Assembly (NCBI GenBank): GCA_026874595.1
Contig: CM049321.1
Span: forward strand, 2,602,479 to 2,666,478
Source: Sipunculus nudus
Lineage: Eukaryota; Annelida; Sipuncula; Golfingiida; Sipunculidae
Reading direction: 5' to 3'
DNA length: 64,000 nt
Made by a program: the position numbers and the translations under genes. Position 1 is the first letter of the stretch. Each line of letters begins with the position of its first letter. Positions 60,910-64,000 of this stretch are shown piece after piece. The notes under the pieces are model-generated. The model searched no databases, had not been told where the DNA came from, and saw only the letters and a list, made by a program, of their open reading frames with translations.

Positions 60910-61010
60910 ATGCCAACTATGAGACCAAGGAATTTCGATAAAAGTATTTGGCAGTATAAGCTCATACAAGAAGGGGGACTTTTTTTTTATCCTATATTAA
61001 ACTTATATAA
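60910..61010 (+). repeat. Dispersed repeat flanking the cassette region, copy B
   Basis: Matches 49371-49465 in the same orientation (AAAAGTATTTGGCAGTATAA, ACAAGAAGGGGGAC, TTTATCCTATATTAAACTTA). Confidence 0.65.
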
Positions 61011-61123
61011 GATAAGATAAGATAGGATATAGTTTAGTGCTATATATATATATAAGAAAAAAGAAAAATAAAATAAAATTTTGTATAGAAAAAAAGGAGT
61101 ATGACTAAGAATGTTTGACTAGA

Positions 61124-62280
61124 TCATTGTGCTGCTAGTGATATATTTAATTCCCGAACGGCTGACGCGTAAGTGCTAGTTTGAGTTCTTTTGGAATTGC
61201 CAGATAGCGACCTATAGCGAACCTCCGATTTCATTTTTTTAAACAAATAGTGCGCCGGATGACTATAGTCTTCTGTAATGTCGTTTGCTTTCTTCAACAA
61301 TCGTGTTTGAAATAAGGAGTCAACTGTGGGTAAAGGAACCCCAATAATCCTCTCGCCTGTTCTAACTACCCTCGAAAGACGGTTCCTTTCCTCGACCGTG
61401 ATACTGCCTCCCCATACAGTGACTGACAATGTCAGGACTCCCTGAATTACCGCCCGATAAAACTTTAATAAAATCGGTTGACTGAGCCTGAAATCTTTTA
61501 GGTTCCTTAGAAAGAATAAACGTTGTTGTGCCTTCTTTACACAGTAATTAACATTTTCGGCCCACTTCATATCAGAAGAAATAAAAATTCCTAAATATTT
61601 AAAACAGTCAACGATTTCAACCTCAGAGCCTTCAATAACTAAGGGTAATATTTCAGTTTTCTTTCGTCTAAAATCAATTATCATCTCCTTGTTTTTTTTT
61701 TACATTCAACTCCAGATTATTTTCAGAACACCACGAAGTTAAAGTTTTAATTTCATTGCGGTAAACACTTTCGTTATTTCCCCGGATGAGCCCACAATGA
61801 GGCAATTTTACAATGAGGCAATCATCAGAAGTAGAGACACAGTCATAGTTGAATAGAGAGTTCAATTTTGGTGAAAGCACACAACCTTTGGGTGCGCCAG
61901 TGTTAAAGACCAATTTTTCGGAAATAATGTTACCAATCTTAACCACTTGAGGCCAATTTGTTGAAAAGTCTAAGATCAAGTTACACATGTTTATATTAAG
62001 ACCCAGCATTGATAGTTTTCCGATTAATTTATGGGGAAGGATAGTGTTAAAGGCTGAGCTTATATAGGTAGATTCTGGTAAGTCGAGATGTTTGTAAAAT
62101 ACGGTAAAGTGTGGATGATACAGCGTCATCTGTTGAGCGGTTACTACGATAGGCGAACTGAAGAGGATCAAAAGTTTCTGAAATACAGAATTTGAGATAA
62201 TTTCACACGCTCAAAACTCTTGGCAATTACAGAGGTTATTTTACTGACGCTAAAGCAGTGTAAGGTAGGCTGGCGAGGGA
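61124..62280 (-). pseudogene. LINE reverse transcriptase fragment (CR1/L2/Rex-like), catalytic loop deleted
   Basis: On the minus strand, pieces in three frames run in the order of a [16 protein letters not shown] near 62235, [19 protein letters not shown] near 62150, [13 protein letters not shown] near 62050, [14 protein letters not shown] near 61895, [14 protein letters not shown] near 61720, IIDFRRKK and CFKYLGIFIS near 61600, then AVIQGVLTLSVTVWGGSITV near 61430 and a C-terminal tail ending at 61124. The segment between the [10 protein letters not shown] and GLI motifs is shortened, so the two-Asp active-site motif of RT is gone. A frameshift lies in the poly-T run at about 61690. No endonuclease or 3' tail is visible. 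Confidence 0.85.
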
Positions 62281-64000
62281 ACCTAATTAAATGTGGTTGT
62301 CCTGTCACTATAAGCTCTGCTCTCCTTTGAGAATTCCATAGTAAGAAAGGAGTAAGAGAACAAAATTATATCATGATTTGAATCCACCTATACAACTGTC
62401 CCTTGCATTCACATTTCAGTCACCCAACTAGGAAAATATTACTCTCCCCAAGCAAGTTTTAGCCGTTTTCTCAAAACTTTGTTACAGGGGATCATATCAT
62501 TGTAAGAAGGTTATTTCTCATAAACAACCAAGCATAAGCAAACAAATTTTGCACGTATAGTAGAAAACATATTGTTTAAACGGCTTTTGTTTTGTTTTTC
62601 TAATTTTAAGAAGCAGTAACAATCCATTTATAACAAAGAATCATTGTGTAAGTTGGTCAAGATTTTTTGTATTTAATTAACTTTAAATAGAATTTTTATT
62701 TAATTAAATTTAAATAGAAAGACAGATGACAGAAAAAAAATCCGGAGACATTTGTGTATAATCTAAGATAATGTTACTGTTAAAGTCATATTAACTGCAA
62801 GATTTAACTTATACCGTGTTTTTCAAGAAAACATAAAAACGTTGCTTTAAATGCTAAAAACTTTTTTATTAACTAAATTATATTTTGATACAGCAGAGCT
62901 AATTAGGGATATTTTGGAAAACATAATATGTGTAACTCCTAAGAATTTAAAGTTATTTTAGCATATATTTAAGCTAAACTGAACCAAAGTATCTAAAGCA
63001 TATTAAGACCTTCATGCTAAATAATACAATCGTTGATTGAATACAGCCGATTCCTGCAAACTTGTGCAGTACTGTATGATGTTATGACTTTAAAAACTCA
63101 TGGGGCCTTGTTACCATAATTATTAAACGAATATAGTGTAATATTGTCGCCATATATATAACAATAATCGTTGCGAAAATGAGGAAGTTCATTGAGAGAA
63201 AAAGGAACAAAATGTGCCCGAGCACGATTGATTGTGCAGTGCATATTTCTAAGATGCAATGTTTCAATAGAACTCAATTTGAGTGAAGAATATGTGGAGA
63301 AACACACAGGTACATTTTGAACGATAACAGAACGATTTAGAAGTTTGAGATATCTATCTTTTCGACTAAACATCAACCTTGATTATATATCAGATCAGCA
63401 ACGTGAGAAATATATTTCCTTGTTGTCAATCCACTCAAATATATTAAAATATTCAAAGGAATTATTCAGTTTCAATGCTTTACTAAAACGTTATGTGTTT
63501 CCCTAAATTAACACAATATGGCACTAATATGGTGTAGCGGTTTACCAAAATTAATTATAAGGACATATGCTAAGGTACTAGGGGTAAAAGTTTTCAGCAA
63601 TTGTCGATAACACTCTACAAGGCAAAGGCGCGGATATTGTTGAGGACACGTATTTAGTAACTAAAAATCCTTGAAACTGTTTGAAAAAAAAACGGTCAAA
63701 TAAGACCAGCTGTCTATCACGACCTAGCCTGGGTGAACCGAGACATTCACATTGGTAAAAACTGACCGTTTTGGCTAGGGGCACGTATAGTCTTATTTCA
63801 CAAGTTTCACTCTGTATCATTTGGGATAATTTGTGATTGATTGATTGGAAATCAGTTTGATAAAAGTTAGATAATTTACATTTCTATACGCAACAGATAA
63901 GATAATTTACATTTTTCTTGCAATCTAAATTATAGTATATTAGGAATGTATAGTATATCCTGTGTGTGCACAATATAGCAAAGTGCATCGCATTGTAAGA
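62281..64000. other. Unassigned AT-rich DNA to window end
   Basis: No gene, RNA or repeat was recognised. Short minus-strand frames at 63098-63376 and 63578-63820 have no motif. Confidence 0.45.

Noticed and set aside
1-64000. CRISPR arrays, bacterial operons or ribosome binding sites
   Set aside because: Introns, LINEs, LTR elements and poly(A) signals show eukaryotic DNA; the tandem arrays have no spacer structure of the CRISPR kind.

Overview
The window is animal nuclear DNA: AT-rich, spliced genes with GT/AG introns, many (TA)n tracts, poly-C/poly-G runs and dense, mostly decayed transposable elements. The mix (Gmr1-like Ty3 elements, CR1/L2/Rex-type LINE pieces, ACGGACGG-type motifs, palindromic TAATTCGTGCGCACGAATTA repeats) suggests a marine invertebrate, perhaps a mollusc. 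That placement is inference; no species can be named.

The one securely identified gene is a seven-exon L-xylulose reductase (DCXR) on the + strand, 11511-21638, 246 codons, with the full N-S-Y-K catalytic tetrad. Its introns have absorbed much repeat DNA: a (TC)n tract that serves as the exon 3 polypyrimidine tract, a LINE 3' end in intron 3, and in intron 5 a 28-copy minisatellite grown from the exon 5 splice-donor junction, an 877-bp tandem duplication and a 481-bp TA-flanked MITE. A second, smaller gene model (45379-48344) has a TATA box, a 5' UTR exon, a signal-peptide exon with a strong Kozak context and a terminal exon with AATAAA; its product is unknown.

Layout: 1-690, nothing recognised; 693-4418, nested inverted-repeat elements holding a broken LINE; 4425-8345, a second large inverted repeat; 8400-11400, unique DNA with a degenerate minisatellite; 11511-21638, DCXR; 22440-27590, a 5-kb inverted repeat; 28075-28712, a miniature LTR retroelement (TRIM) whose LTR contains a tRNA-like Pol III-type segment; 29792-34850, a Ty3 element with a 1.45-kb 5' LTR and a gag-protease-integrase frame broken by only two stops; 34850-38700, a ~357-bp satellite fused to the end of that element; 45379-48344, the small secreted-peptide gene model; 50431-51960, a second long LTR with 11-bp perfect inverted ends and a CRE/TATA promoter; 52088-60110, seven ~1.17-kb tandem units, each carrying a symmetric phase-1 exon-like cassette coding Thr/Pro-rich sequence; 61124-62280, an RT fragment on the minus strand.

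The most unusual features are the cassette array directly downstream of an LTR promoter, the minisatellite that multiplies a splice donor, and the TRIM with tRNA-like LTRs. None can be proved functional from sequence alone; RNA-seq and family-wide comparison would decide.
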